Source: Pectobacterium polonicum
GTDB taxonomy: Bacteria; Pseudomonadota; Gammaproteobacteria; Enterobacterales; Enterobacteriaceae
NCBI RefSeq assembly: GCF_005497185.1
Contig: NZ_RJTN01000005.1
Span: 130,953 to 194,952, forward strand
DNA length: 64,000 bases
Direction of reading: 5' to 3'
Shown: positions 7,274 to 16,014 of the stretch, one piece after another
How positions within the stretch are numbered: position 1 is the stretch's first letter
Layout: each line of letters begins with the position of its first letter
The notes under the pieces: model-generated
Seen by the model: the letters and a program-made list of their open reading frames with translations, nothing else
What the model was told of the DNA's origin: nothing
Databases searched by the model: none
Position numbers and translations under genes: made by a program

Positions 7274-7603
7274 AAACACCTCAAATTCAGATAACATGCG
7301 ACCAAATGCTATATGCTTTTAATCAGCCACACACTGTATCAGAAGCAACGCCGCCCACGAATCATGTAACCAAAGATAACAGTTGGCTGATTCTGTTAGG
7401 GGTTACTAAGCGATAAAATCGTACTCACCACCGTCATTTTTCAGGATGACTTTTCGTTTTAGTTATACGTTTAGTTATATTAATAAAAATTAAATCACAG
7501 AATAAACAACAAAAACAAATATTTATAACACAAATTCAATTTCTCTCGTTCAAAGCCCCTCACAAACACGGAAGTCAAAGCTGCTAAAGCAATAGACAAA
7601 GAA

Positions 7604-8788
7604 TTGTCGCTACATGATGGTGGCGGGCTGCTATTGTTCGTCAAACCTTCCGGCACAAAGACATGGCGTTTTCGCTATTACCACCCACAGACTAAAAAGC
7701 GCACTACGTTGACGTTTGGCAGCTATCCGGCAATTTCTTTAGCTGATGCCAGACAAATGCGGGAAGCAGCCAAAGCTCTCTTAGAAAAAAGCATCGATCC
7801 ACAGTTCCACCAGCAACAGCAGCGCGAACAAGAACAAGCCATCAACCTGAACACGTTCGCCAAAGTTTCCGCCGACTGGTACGAAGTGAAAAAGTCACAA
7901 CCACTGGCCGAGGACACCATTAAAGATATCTGGCGCTCGTTGGAAAAATACGTCTTCCCGTTCATCGGAACCTTACCGATCACCCAGCTTACCGCTCGTC
8001 ACTTCATCACCGCGCTGGAACCGATACAGGCCAGCGGTAAATTGGAAACCGTCAAGCGGGTAAGCCAGAGAATTAACGAGGTGATGGATTATGCGGTTAA
8101 CTCTGGGCTGATTCCCGCGAACCCCGCCGCCAAGATCCGCAAAGCCTTTCAGACGCCGGTGAAAACCCATATGCCGACCATTCGGCCAGAGGCATTACCT
8201 GGCTTAATGAAAACGCTATCGGTCGCCAGCATTGAGTTACAGACCCGCTTATTGATTGAATGGCAGCTACTCACCGTTACCCGCCCTGCCGAAGCCGCTG
8301 AAACCCGCTGGAGCGAGATAAACCTTACAGATAACACCTGGACGATCCCCGCTGGCCGTATGAAGATGCGTCGTGATCACATTATTCCCCTGCCCCCACA
8401 GGCATTAGCTATTCTGGACGCCATGAAGCCCATCAGCGGACACCGTGAATACCTGTTTCCATCCAGTAAAGATCCCAAGCAGCCGATGAACAGCCAAACC
8501 GCTAACGCCGCATTGCGCCGTATGGGGTACAAAGGCGTACTGGTATCCCACGGCCTACGCGCCATCTTCAGCACCGCCGCCAATGAAGAAGGCTTCCCGC
8601 CAGATGTGATCGAAGCTGCCCTCGCCCACGTAGACACCAACGAAGTGCGCCGCGCCTACAACCGTTCCACCTATCTGGAACAGCGTAAAGTCTTGATGTG
8701 CTGGTGGGGGGAATTTGTCGAAACAGCCGCAACGGGGAAAGTGATGGCATCGGAAGGAGCCAGAGGTTTACGCGTCGCCAACGGCTGA
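7604..8788 (+). CDS. int: Tyrosine integrase int2, start codon apparently lost
   Basis: A P4-type tyrosine recombinase with the N-terminal arm-binding domain, a central SAM-like core-binding domain and a catalytic domain with TRPAEAAETRW, HGLRAIFST and AYNRSTY. In this family the protein normally begins about 15 residues earlier with a segment like LTNTEVKAAKAIDKELSL. That segment is present in frame from 7559, but no ATG, GTG or TTG precedes it before the stop at 7526. The first usable codon is TTG at 7604, which would remove the arm-binding start. It may therefore be a pseudogene or truncated by the recombination that formed this junction. The catalytic domain is intact and nearly identical to int1. 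Confidence 0.85.
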   Translation: MSLHDGGGLLLFVKPSGTKTWRFRYYHPQTKKRTTLTFGSYPAISLADARQMREAAKALLEKSIDPQFHQQQQREQEQAINLNTFAKVSADWYEVKKSQPLAEDTIKDIWRSLEKYVFPFIGTLPITQLTARHFITALEPIQASGKLETVKRVSQRINEVMDYAVNSGLIPANPAAKIRKAFQTPVKTHMPTIRPEALPGLMKTLSVASIELQTRLLIEWQLLTVTRPAEAAETRWSEINLTDNTWTIPAGRMKMRRDHIIPLPPQALAILDAMKPISGHREYLFPSSKDPKQPMNSQTANAALRRMGYKGVLVSHGLRAIFSTAANEEGFPPDVIEAALAHVDTNEVRRAYNRSTYLEQRKVLMCWWGEFVETAATGKVMASEGARGLRVANG

Positions 8789-8949
8789 TACTGCGTTTAT
8801 ATACAGTTAATTATTAATTCCTGTTAATTGCCCTCCTAAAATGTCGTTATCCGGTACAAACCGAAAGAAACCCACACTGTTTACCAGCCCCTTTATATAG
8901 GAGCTGTGCTATTTGGCATACCAGTCGAGGGACTATGCTGAAAATAGCT

Positions 8950-9217
8950 GGACAGAACATTGAAGGCTATGTTGCGTGCGCAGCAATTCAGACAAATTTT
9001 AGAGATAGAGCAAGCTATTAAAGAATCAGAGGCCGGTGATTTTGTCTCACCAGATGAAATGTGCAACCTGTTTAAAAAGTTAGGTACGGCAAGAGATCGA
9101 AATTAAATGGCTACGTCACGAAACAGTCCGTTGGCAACACCAATAGGTAGAACAGCAACTACCGGGCAATCTTTTCTTTGGCTGGTGATAATGAGCAATT
9201 CGCGCCACTGGAATGAC
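8950..9217 (+). pseudogene. Decayed parD and 116-aa gene copy downstream of int2
   Basis: 8950-9105 aligns with the second half of parD (6237-6390): both share AAGCTAT..AA, GTGATTTTGTCTCA and TTAGGTACGGCAAGA. A net insertion near 8985 shifts the frame. Directly after it about 20 bases match the start of parE, and 9131-9217 match the 116-aa gene (6777-6875), with most of parE deleted. This shows the second element once carried the same cargo as the first. No gene was seen in the rest of 8789-9298. Confidence 0.75.
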
Positions 9218-9298
9218 TCTCATGGAATAAGAATGATATTATCAAGGCCAGACAATACTGACCGCAAATGGCATAGGCGTTAACCCCGAGGACTACTG

Positions 9299-9544
9299 AT
9301 GAACAATGAAATACCACTTAAATATTATGACATCGCTGATGAATATTCGACGGAATCTGCGGAGCCAGTGAGCGAGTCAGAACGTGAATCTCTGGCTCGC
9401 TATTTCCAGTTGCTGATCACCCGCTTAATGAATAACGAAGAAATCAGCGAGGATTCGCAGAGAGAGATGGCCAGTGAAGCAGGCATAGACGGGCGACGTA
9501 TTGATGAGATAGCGATGTTTCTGAATCAATGGGGCAATGAGTAG
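9299..9544 (+). CDS. Unknown acidic 81-aa protein
   Basis: A very acidic small protein (about a quarter Asp and Glu) starting [20 protein letters not shown]. The C-terminal half is helical with [20 protein letters not shown] and a final ETN-poor segment [14 protein letters not shown]. No signal peptide or membrane segment is seen. The ATG is preceded by GAGGACTACTG, an acceptable ribosome site. The composition resembles immunity or antitoxin-type proteins, but no toxin gene is next to it, so this is only an impression. It lies between the int2 debris and yaiL. Confidence 0.6.
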   Translation: MNNEIPLKYYDIADEYSTESAEPVSESERESLARYFQLLITRLMNNEEISEDSQREMASEAGIDGRRIDEIAMFLNQWGNE

Positions 9545-9551
9545 TTTTTAA

Positions 9552-9587
9552 AAAGGTACAACGTCGCGATGTTCTGATCGTACCTTT
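9552..9587 (+). terminator. Inverted repeat after the 81-aa gene
   Basis: AAAGGTAC at 9552-9559 is exactly inverted at 9580-9587 (GTACCTTT), eight bases after the stop codon. The loop is long (20 bases) and the T-run short, so it is a weak terminator candidate. Confidence 0.4.
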
Positions 9588-9787
9588 AGCACCCAAAAAT
9601 CCAGGCACTGCTCACGGACGGATAGTGCCCAACGCTGAATGTATATCCCATATTGAAGTCAGCTCATGCCGATCGCTGATAGCCCCGCCAAACTCAAGCA
9701 ATACAGTCATCAATTCCTGCCATCTGGTACAGCCTCAAAAATTACAGGTATAATCCCACACATTATTCAACTGGTTTAGAAACGAAG

Positions 9788-10327
9788 ATGACAAAACTCA
9801 CCTTACAAGAGCAGATGCTAAAAGCTGGATTAGTCACCAGCAAAAAAATGGCCAAAGTCCAAAGAACAGCTAAAAAATCACGAGTTCAGGCTCGTGAGGC
9901 AAGAGAGGCTGTAGAAGAAAATAAAAGGGCACAACTTGAGCGTGATAAACAGCTAAGCGAACAACAAAAACAAGCGACGTTATCTAAAGAATATAAAGCT
10001 CAGGTTAAGCAGCTCATTGAAATGAATAGAATCATCATTTCAAAAGGCGATATTGGCTTTAATTTCACAGATAATAATTTAATTAAAAAAATAGATGTGG
10101 ATAAGCTGACTCAAGCTCAGCTGATTAGCGGTCGTCTCGCCATCGCGCGTTTGGTTCTCGATAGCAGTGGTGAAAGTGAATACGCTATTATCCCCGCGAT
10201 TGTAGCCGATAAAATTATGCAACGAGATGCGGACAGCATTGTATTGAATAGTGCGCTTAGTCAGGAAGAACAAGACGAAGAAGATCCCTATGCTGATTTT
10301 AAAGTACCCGATGATTTAATGTGGTAA
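9788..10327 (+). CDS. yaiL: YaiL/DUF2058 nucleoprotein-associated protein
   Basis: A 179-residue protein closely resembling E. coli YaiL (DUF2058) along its whole length: the start MTKLTLQEQMLKAGLVTSKK, the basic coiled-coil RVQAREAREAVEENKRAQLE, then the globular part with FNFTDNNLIKKI, and the end DPYADFKVPDDLMW. YaiL is annotated as a polynucleotide- or nucleoprotein-associated protein; its exact role is not settled. The basic N-terminal coiled coil fits nucleic acid contact. It is a core enterobacterial gene and marks the return from mobile DNA to chromosomal backbone, although another parD remnant lies further on. Confidence 0.95.
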   Translation: MTKLTLQEQMLKAGLVTSKKMAKVQRTAKKSRVQAREAREAVEENKRAQLERDKQLSEQQKQATLSKEYKAQVKQLIEMNRIIISKGDIGFNFTDNNLIKKIDVDKLTQAQLISGRLAIARLVLDSSGESEYAIIPAIVADKIMQRDADSIVLNSALSQEEQDEEDPYADFKVPDDLMW

Positions 10328-10351
10328 TCAACGTCTTACAAATACTTAGGA

Positions 10352-10376
10352 ATGAAAAGTCCCTCAGGGCTTTTCA
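10352..10376 (+). terminator. Terminator after yaiL
   Basis: GAAAAGTCCC and GGGCTTTTC form a stem with one bulged T and a TCA loop, ending in TTTTC, 26 bases after the yaiL stop. The remaining gap to 10626 holds no gene that I can see. Confidence 0.65.
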
Positions 10377-10626
10377 TTCAGATGTTATGTTCAGTCAGCC
10401 AATGAAAAGCGCAGGGGTATCCTAGATAGTCGCCGACACGGTTAGCGTTTCCGCCACTGTGAACGTAGCGTTTTACTCTCCATCGCTTATATCGTCATAG
10501 CCCCCTCGCATACCAGAAATTTATCGTCCAGACTTAAATCAAAGGCGTAGTCTACGCAGGAAATGTGTTTTACACTGCGCGTTGCAAAAATTGAGTAGAT
10601 AAACGATTAAGTAGGCGGTAATGGCG

Positions 10627-11103
10627 ATGAACGGAACGATCACAACCTGGTTTAAAGATAAAGGTTTTGGATTTATCAAAGATGAAAACGGTGATAACCG
10701 TTATTTTCATGTGATTAAAGTCGCCAACCCTGATCTGATTAAGAAAGATGCGGCGGTGACCTTCGAACCTACCACGAATAACAAGGGCCTATCAGCGTAT
10801 GCTGTGAAAGTTGTGCCGGAAAGTAAATACATCTATATCGCAGGCGAGCGTTTAAAGCTCACGTCGCTCAAGTCTTTCGTGGTCTACAGCGAAGAAGTGC
10901 CTGCCGATACCCGTATTGATAAAGACAATGTGGTGCTGTCTGTGGGTGTACTGATGAATAGCATCAGACCGAAATCAAGCGCTAAACCTGGTGAAATGCG
11001 CTCGCTGAAAAAACTGGCGATCACCACCTTCCAGGGAACGACGTTAATTTTCTCGGAAGATGAGATAGATGTAGATGCCACGGTGAAACAGCTCAAGATG
11101 TGA
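10627..11103 (+). CDS. Cold-shock-domain protein with novel C-terminal domain
   Basis: A 158-residue protein. Residues 1-62 are a cold-shock (CSD) nucleic-acid-binding domain: the start MNGTITTWFKDKGFGFIKDE carries both RNP-like motifs in altered form (GFGFIKD, then YFHVIKV instead of VFVH). The remaining ~95 residues (KYIYIAGERLKLTSLKSF and following) form an unassigned domain with alternating beta-like segments. The ATG at 10627 is chosen over 10621 because the AGGCGG ribosome site at 10613-10618 is only two bases from the earlier ATG. Normal CspA proteins are about 70 residues, so this is a two-domain member. An RNA-binding or sensing role is likely but not specified. Confidence 0.75.
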   Translation: MNGTITTWFKDKGFGFIKDENGDNRYFHVIKVANPDLIKKDAAVTFEPTTNNKGLSAYAVKVVPESKYIYIAGERLKLTSLKSFVVYSEEVPADTRIDKDNVVLSVGVLMNSIRPKSSAKPGEMRSLKKLAITTFQGTTLIFSEDEIDVDATVKQLKM

Positions 11104-11260
11104 AATAATTAAGACTGCTCCTGTGCCGAAATCCTGCACCATTATTCATAAGCAAGATTTCGGCATCGCTAACTGACTTCAGTACGCTGTCATATGCCGT
11201 TCTTTCACAAACGCCGCCAGCAATCACAAGTCAGTCCATTTAGGTATTACGTTGTGCATC

Positions 11261-11320
11261 ATGCTAGTTCGATTGAATGATGAAACAACCGCACAATCTC
11301 TCTCCGCAGCACCACGTTAG
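11261..11320 (+). pseudogene. parD N-terminal remnant
   Basis: The 19-codon frame MLVRLNDETTAQSLSAAPR matches the antitoxin start MSVRLNDETTAQLDALA and then stops. At DNA level GATGAAACAACCGC is shared with 6166-6179. It is a third trace of the same antitoxin gene, lying 10 kb from the window start and just beyond two core-like genes. Confidence 0.7.
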
Positions 11321-11329
11321 CCCATGACA

Positions 11330-11659
11330 TCAATCCACAACGAACAGCTTAGCGCCGGTTTCGGTGTAGGAACGATGCGCTTCCGCATGATCTGCGACCT
11401 GATAGCTCATTCCAGGTTTGAGAACAAAAACACGACCATCATCTAATTCCGTATGAAGTTCGCCTTCAAGGCACAGCAGGACATGTCCTTTTGAGCACCA
11501 GTGATCGGCCAGATAGCCGGGCGTATATTCAACAATACGAACGCGGATATTATCAAAACGCTGCGTCCGCCAATATGCGATCCCCGACTCTCCCTTATGC
11601 TCAGTCGGTTCTATTTGTGACCAATCAGTTGTATCAAACGGAATGTTCTTCATGTCCAT
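11330..11659 (-). CDS. DHCW-motif cupin-fold protein
   Basis: A 109-residue single-domain cupin. It begins MDMKNIPFDTTDWSQIEP, has the motif region YLADHWCSKGHVLLCLEGEL (a permuted DHCW-like signature with His and Cys where metal-binding cupin residues sit), and ends with GMSYQVADHAEAHRSYTETG, the second cupin motif. The ATG at 11659 is chosen for its AGAGGG ribosome site seven bases upstream. Small DHCW cupins are widespread and uncharacterised; a metal-dependent or sugar/stress-related role is possible. It sits downstream of the rhodanese gene on the same strand with a 54-base gap and may be cotranscribed. Confidence 0.82.
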   Translation of the reverse strand: MDMKNIPFDTTDWSQIEPTEHKGESGIAYWRTQRFDNIRVRIVEYTPGYLADHWCSKGHVLLCLEGELHTELDDGRVFVLKPGMSYQVADHAEAHRSYTETGAKLFVVD

Positions 11660-11713
11660 ATTACTGCCCTCTTTAACGTTGTTAGTTAACACTCCGCTTA
11701 CTATCCCGGCAAA

Positions 11714-12250
11714 TCAGCGTTTGGCAGCACGGTTCCACGGCATTTTCATTAACAACCTTGCCATGCCGCAAAAGCCTGTAACCCCTGCAAACAGCAACCC
11801 CGCCCCCACAAATCCAGAGAGCAGAAAGAAAGCGCTGTTGACGCTGTACCCCAGTAATACACCACTCAGAATAAGGACGCCAGCGGCGATTTGAACCTGA
11901 CGCATGACGTCAATTGGCTGTTTATTATTGATTTCTGTCGGAAAACCCGCCTTTTTCCAGGCAGTCATTCCACCATTAAGTAAAAAAACTGTTGCCGGAA
12001 ACGCAGACTGCATCAGAATCTCAGCATTCTGTGCTGAACGCATACCAGACAAACAATGGAAAATTATAGTTTTCCCTTCCCTATCTTCTTCAGGAAGTGC
12101 ATATCCCGCCGCGGGATTAAGCGGGTGCAACCTCGCCTGTGCGATGTGCTCGCGAGCGTACTCTTCCGGCTGACGAATATCGATGAGTATCGCGCCTTCA
12201 TCTACTAGTCGGTGAGCCTGTATGGGTGAAATAGCAAGTGGTGTTGACAT
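11714..12250 (-). CDS. Membrane-anchored rhodanese (YgaP-like)
   Basis: A 178-residue sulfurtransferase. Residues 1-105 are a rhodanese domain with IDIRQPEEY and the active-site loop HCLSGMRS containing the catalytic cysteine. Residues about 113-165 form two hydrophobic segments ([17 protein letters not shown] and [19 protein letters not shown]) matching the DUF2892 membrane domain of E. coli YgaP. Such proteins handle sulfane sulfur or thiocyanate at the inner membrane. The AT-rich dyads upstream (12359-12400) suggest control by a sulfide/persulfide-sensing ArsR-type repressor as for ygaP, but no such repressor gene lies in the window. Confidence 0.88.
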   Translation of the reverse strand: MSTPLAISPIQAHRLVDEGAILIDIRQPEEYAREHIAQARLHPLNPAAGYALPEEDREGKTIIFHCLSGMRSAQNAEILMQSAFPATVFLLNGGMTAWKKAGFPTEINNKQPIDVMRQVQIAAGVLILSGVLLGYSVNSAFFLLSGFVGAGLLFAGVTGFCGMARLLMKMPWNRAAKR

Positions 12251-12358
12251 GATCCTGATCCTCTTTTGAGCCGTTGAAACCCGTCATAATGCGTCACTCA
12301 GCGCGGTGTTCAGCCAGCAAGAAAGGTGATACCGCTGATTGTACGCGTGCCACTATTA

Positions 12359-12400
12359 ATTTAGAAAAATCTAATTAAGTATAATCTAAATTAAATAATA
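12359..12400. promoter_or_regulatory. AT-rich dyads upstream of the rhodanese gene
   Basis: TTAGA at about 12361 and TCTAA at about 12370 form a dyad (TTAGAAAAATCTAA), and AATCTAAATTAA follows within 30 bases. It lies about 110 bases upstream of the rhodanese ATG. ArsR-type repressors of ygaP-like genes bind AT-rich dyads, so this is a candidate operator. No gene was seen in the rest of 12251-12623. Confidence 0.4.
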
Positions 12401-12623
12401 TGCGCATGCAATAACTTTCCATGCCGGGAAGGCAATCGAGGCTGGACATCGATTTCGCGGCTGATACTCTGTAAATAGGAACGCTATTTTAAAAACAGCC
12501 ATGCTGCCGCGATCGCACAAAATAGAGAAGTGCACCGTGCAAAAATGATGCTATTTGCGAGCCATTCTATGGCTTTGTTTACTTTGCTGACTGGGAAACT
12601 TGAGATATCTCCAAGACCGTTTC

Positions 12624-14027
12624 ATGAAAAAATTAAAAGATACAGACTGGTATAAAAAGCGTTACTCCAACCGCGTTCTCTTCTGGAGAGAAATTTCACC
12701 GCTCGCCTTCCCCATCTTTATTGAAGGCCTCTGCGTCGTGTTGATGGGGGTTTTCAGTACGTTTCTGGTCAGTTGGCTGGGGAAAGAGGCTATGGCCGCC
12801 GTCGGTCTGGCTGATAGCTTCAACATGGTCATCATTGCGTTCTTCACTGCGGTCGCATTGGGGACCGCAGTGGTTGTTGCTTTCAGCCTAGGGCAGCGCA
12901 ATAGAAAGCAAGCGCGATCTGCCGCCCGTCAATCGATGTCATTGTTGGTTCTTTCATCATTTCTGTTGGTCGCACTGGTTGAATTCGCCGGTTCCACGAT
13001 TATCGACTTGATTGCTGGGCAAGCCGATGAACAGGTGAAAGCACTGGCCCTCACATTCCTTCGCTGGACAGTGTGGGGATATCCCGCCGTCGCTGTCGCG
13101 CTAGTCGGCTGCGGCGCGCTCCGTGGCGCGGGCAATACTAAGTTGCCGATGGTCATTAATATTGGGATGAATATTCTTAATATTGCCATCAGTAGCCTGC
13201 TGATTTATGGCGCATTCTCCTGGAATGGCCTCGGTTTTATCGGTGCAGGCATCGGGATTACCATTTCACGCTATATTGGGGCGATACTCGTGATTCTGAC
13301 GCTGATGCACGGCTTTAACGGTGCGTTGCGCATTCCCTTCAGGTCTTATTTTGCACCTTTTACCGTGTCGATTCTCTATGAAGTGCTCAGTATCGGGATT
13401 CCCGCCAGCATCGAATCAGTGATGTTTAACATCGGCAAGCTCATCACACAGCGCTTTGTGGCGGGCATGGGAACCGAAGTCATTGCAGGAAACTTTATTG
13501 CTTTCTCCATCTCGACGTTGATTAACCTGCCCGGTAATTCGCTCGGCGCAGCTGCCACGATCATCGTTGGTACGCGACTGGGAAAAGGTCAGATCATGCA
13601 GTCTACCCGCCAGCTAAAACACATTTTCTGGTTATCCAACATTGGGCTATGTGTTCTTGCCGTACTGTCGGTCCCCAGCGCCAGCTTTTTAGCGTCGTTT
13701 TATACCAATGAGCCGGAAGTGATCGAGGTGGCAAAACACCTCCTGTGGCTCAACGCGCTGTTTATGCCAATCTGGGCGGCATCGTGGGTATTGCCCGCTG
13801 GGCTAAAAGGCGCAAAAGATGCCAGCTACACCATGTGGGTAGCAATGGCAGGCATGTGGGGATGTCGAGTCATCGCGGGGTATATACTCGGTGTGATGCT
13901 CGGATTTGGCGTGATCGGCGTGTGGATGGGGATGTTCTTTGACTGGATTGTACGTGGGTTCTTCTATTACCGCCGACTGATGAGTGGCCGCTGGCTATGG
14001 CGTTATCGCTCGCCGGCTGATTCATGA
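12624..14027 (+). CDS. MATE-family multidrug efflux transporter
   Basis: A 467-residue inner-membrane transporter with about twelve hydrophobic segments in two pseudo-symmetric bundles, the MATE layout. Typical features are LAFPIFIEGLCVVLMG near the N-terminus, GCGALRGAGNTKLPM after the sixth helix and LPAGLKGAKDASYTMW in the second half. It most resembles the EmmdR/YeeO-type branch. These pumps export cationic drugs or flavins using a Na+ or H+ gradient. I start at ATG 12624; a TTG at 12600 keeps the frame open but has no support. It stands alone, convergent with the next gene. Confidence 0.88.
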   Translation: MKKLKDTDWYKKRYSNRVLFWREISPLAFPIFIEGLCVVLMGVFSTFLVSWLGKEAMAAVGLADSFNMVIIAFFTAVALGTAVVVAFSLGQRNRKQARSAARQSMSLLVLSSFLLVALVEFAGSTIIDLIAGQADEQVKALALTFLRWTVWGYPAVAVALVGCGALRGAGNTKLPMVINIGMNILNIAISSLLIYGAFSWNGLGFIGAGIGITISRYIGAILVILTLMHGFNGALRIPFRSYFAPFTVSILYEVLSIGIPASIESVMFNIGKLITQRFVAGMGTEVIAGNFIAFSISTLINLPGNSLGAAATIIVGTRLGKGQIMQSTRQLKHIFWLSNIGLCVLAVLSVPSASFLASFYTNEPEVIEVAKHLLWLNALFMPIWAASWVLPAGLKGAKDASYTMWVAMAGMWGCRVIAGYILGVMLGFGVIGVWMGMFFDWIVRGFFYYRRLMSGRWLWRYRSPADS

Positions 14028-14070
14028 CAGCGAGCGGGGAAATCCGCTCGCGTACAACACAGTAACGAAC

Positions 14071-15240
14071 TTAGCGACCTGGGTTTTTAAGCGGAGTAAA
14101 ACGGGTCGCCATGATAATCAATATGACCACGCCAACCGTCATAATCATCCAGGCTTGTTCCAGACCCGCCGTATGCTGACGTATAAACCCGGCGAGCAGC
14201 GGCATTAAACTGGCGAGGATATAACCACCGCCCTGCACAAAACCCATCAGTGAACCGGTTTTATGCGGTTCTGTCACCTGATCCAATGCCACGATGAGTG
14301 ACAATGGAAACAGCGCACCAATCCCAATCCCCAACATGATAATGATGGGGTACGTAAACGTCAGCGGTGCAACAATCAGCCCAATCATTCCCACCAGCAT
14401 CACGATCAGGATAGGAAGCAGCAGCCTGCGCCGATCGGGAAAACGGTTGATAAATGTGGATACCAGCAGACCGGAAATCACTTCCGTCATCGTTAATCCG
14501 CCTAGCATCAGGCCACTTTGCGTCGCATTTACCCCTAGTTGCATGTAATACGGCGGCAGCCACGCCAGCACCAAAGTATACGCTCCCGTCCCAATGCCGA
14601 AGAATACCATCAGCAACCAGTCCATTCCGCTTCGGTACGTGGTTAAAACGCGCACGGCATCCTGTTTCACGGTATAGGCTCTAGGAATACATTTCCAAGC
14701 CACCGTCGCAACCAGCGCAACAATTCCCCAGCAGGCCAACGCACTTTGCCAACCCCACGCATTTGCCAGTGGAGAAACCGATGACGCCGCAAATGCCGCA
14801 CCGGTCATAATCGCCGTGGTATAAAAGCCCATAAGAAGGCTGCTATGACGACCGAAATGGAGCTTGATAAACGACGGCACCAGCGCCTGAATCAAGGCAA
14901 TCCCGATTCCAGCAAACGCCGCGCTAACCAACAGAGCGATACCGCTATTCAGCCACCAGCGAGCACTACACGCCAAGGCAATGACCACGATACCGAGTGT
15001 GATCCCGCGATACTCGCCGAGACGCGCCTGTAATTGCCCGCCATACAACGCGCACCAGCCCATAGCGAACACCGGAAGCGTAGTTAACATCCCGGCCATG
15101 CTGTCATCCAGACCCGTCGCAGCCTGAATCTGATTCAGCAACGGACCAATCCCCGCCAGAACAGGGCGTAAATTCAATCCCAACAGGATAATTGTGAAGA
15201 AAAGAAAAGCCCGCGCGCGGGCCGTCGATGTCACTACCAT
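14071..15240 (-). CDS. nimT: CynX/NimT-family MFS exporter
   Basis: A 389-residue major-facilitator protein with twelve predicted membrane helices. The early motif LLGLNLRPVLAGIGPLL is characteristic of the CynX/NimT family; E. coli NimT (YeaN) exports 2-nitroimidazole. GIGIGALFPLSLIVALDQVT and GFVQGGGYILASLMPLLAG in the second half also fit. The ATG at 15240 has a GAGG ribosome site seven bases upstream, while an upstream start at 15264 has none. Its stop is 43 bases from that of the convergent MATE gene. The natural substrate is not known; the gene name is by family resemblance only. Confidence 0.8.
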   Translation of the reverse strand: MVVTSTARARAFLFFTIILLGLNLRPVLAGIGPLLNQIQAATGLDDSMAGMLTTLPVFAMGWCALYGGQLQARLGEYRGITLGIVVIALACSARWWLNSGIALLVSAAFAGIGIALIQALVPSFIKLHFGRHSSLLMGFYTTAIMTGAAFAASSVSPLANAWGWQSALACWGIVALVATVAWKCIPRAYTVKQDAVRVLTTYRSGMDWLLMVFFGIGTGAYTLVLAWLPPYYMQLGVNATQSGLMLGGLTMTEVISGLLVSTFINRFPDRRRLLLPILIVMLVGMIGLIVAPLTFTYPIIIMLGIGIGALFPLSLIVALDQVTEPHKTGSLMGFVQGGGYILASLMPLLAGFIRQHTAGLEQAWMIMTVGVVILIIMATRFTPLKNPGR

Positions 15241-15421
15241 GTATAACCTCAATAGCTTGAACAAATCACTGCTGACTGATGATCATTATCTTCACACAAA
15301 GAATCTTAACGTCAAGATAAAATCTTCTAACAGACGAGCACTGCATACGATCAACGTGGGTAAGTGAATAGTGTTCGATTGGAAAGTTACTAATAAAATT
15401 CTGTAGGCAAAAAATCATAAA

Positions 15422-15453
15422 AAAATCCGCTCTAAAAAGAGCGGATTTTTTGA
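15422..15453 (-). terminator. Strong bidirectional terminator downstream of ompX
   Basis: AATCCGCTCT and AGAGCGGATT form a 10-bp perfect stem, flanked on both sides by A- and T-runs, so it can act from either direction. It lies about 45 bases after the ompX stop. The opposite gene (nimT) begins upstream at 15240, so its main function is for ompX. Confidence 0.85.
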
Positions 15454-15498
15454 CACAACTAACACCAACGCTGAGGGTAAAAAACCTATAGCGTTAGA

Positions 15499-16014
15499 TT
15501 AGAAACGGTAACCTACGCCAACAGCCCAGGCACCAACGTCAACATTGCGGATACGGCTTTGTTCGTAACCAACATCCAGAGCTACATCTTGGATTGGGTT
15601 GAACTGAACACCAGCACCGTAGGTGAAGCCGTAATCGTCATTGCTGCTATTGTTCAAACCGTTAGTAGCGTTATTCGTTACTTTACCGTGGCTGAAACCA
15701 ACCACACCGTACAGGCTTGCCCAGTCATTCAGACGATAAGCAGGACCAGCAGTGAAGCCCATGTATTGGCCTTTGTTGTAGTCACTGCCATCGCTACCAT
15801 TTTTTTCCAGGTAAGTGAATGAGCTAATAACGCCCAGTGGGTTATTATCTTGCTCATAACGATATTTCAGGTTAAAGCCTTTAACTTTATTTTGTACGCC
15901 CTGAGCATCACCTTGAGCATAACCAGCAGTTACAGTGCTTTGACCAGCAAATGCAGAACCTGCGCCAACGGCTAATACACAAGCCAGAGCGGAAAGACAC
16001 GCGATTTTTTTCAT
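15499..16014 (-). CDS. ompX: Outer membrane protein OmpX
   Basis: A 171-residue eight-stranded beta-barrel of the OmpX/Ail family. A signal peptide MKKIACLSALACVLAVGAGS ends at AFA, and the mature protein begins GQSTVTAGYAQ. Alternating barrel strands run to the C-terminal signature WAVGVGYRF with a terminal phenylalanine required by the Bam machinery. The extracellular loop region (SHGKVTNNATNGLNNSSNDD) is longer and Asn-rich. OmpX proteins affect envelope stress, adhesion and serum resistance. The 377-base upstream region is AT-rich and contains the long 5' leader expected for an sRNA-regulated porin-like gene. Confidence 0.96.
   Translation of the reverse strand: MKKIACLSALACVLAVGAGSAFAGQSTVTAGYAQGDAQGVQNKVKGFNLKYRYEQDNNPLGVISSFTYLEKNGSDGSDYNKGQYMGFTAGPAYRLNDWASLYGVVGFSHGKVTNNATNGLNNSSNDDYGFTYGAGVQFNPIQDVALDVGYEQSRIRNVDVGAWAVGVGYRF

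Noticed and set aside
7500-7560. tRNA gene fragment as attachment site before int2
   Set aside because: P4-type elements often use tRNA 3' ends, but no T-arm plus acceptor sequence ending in CCA could be recognised here.
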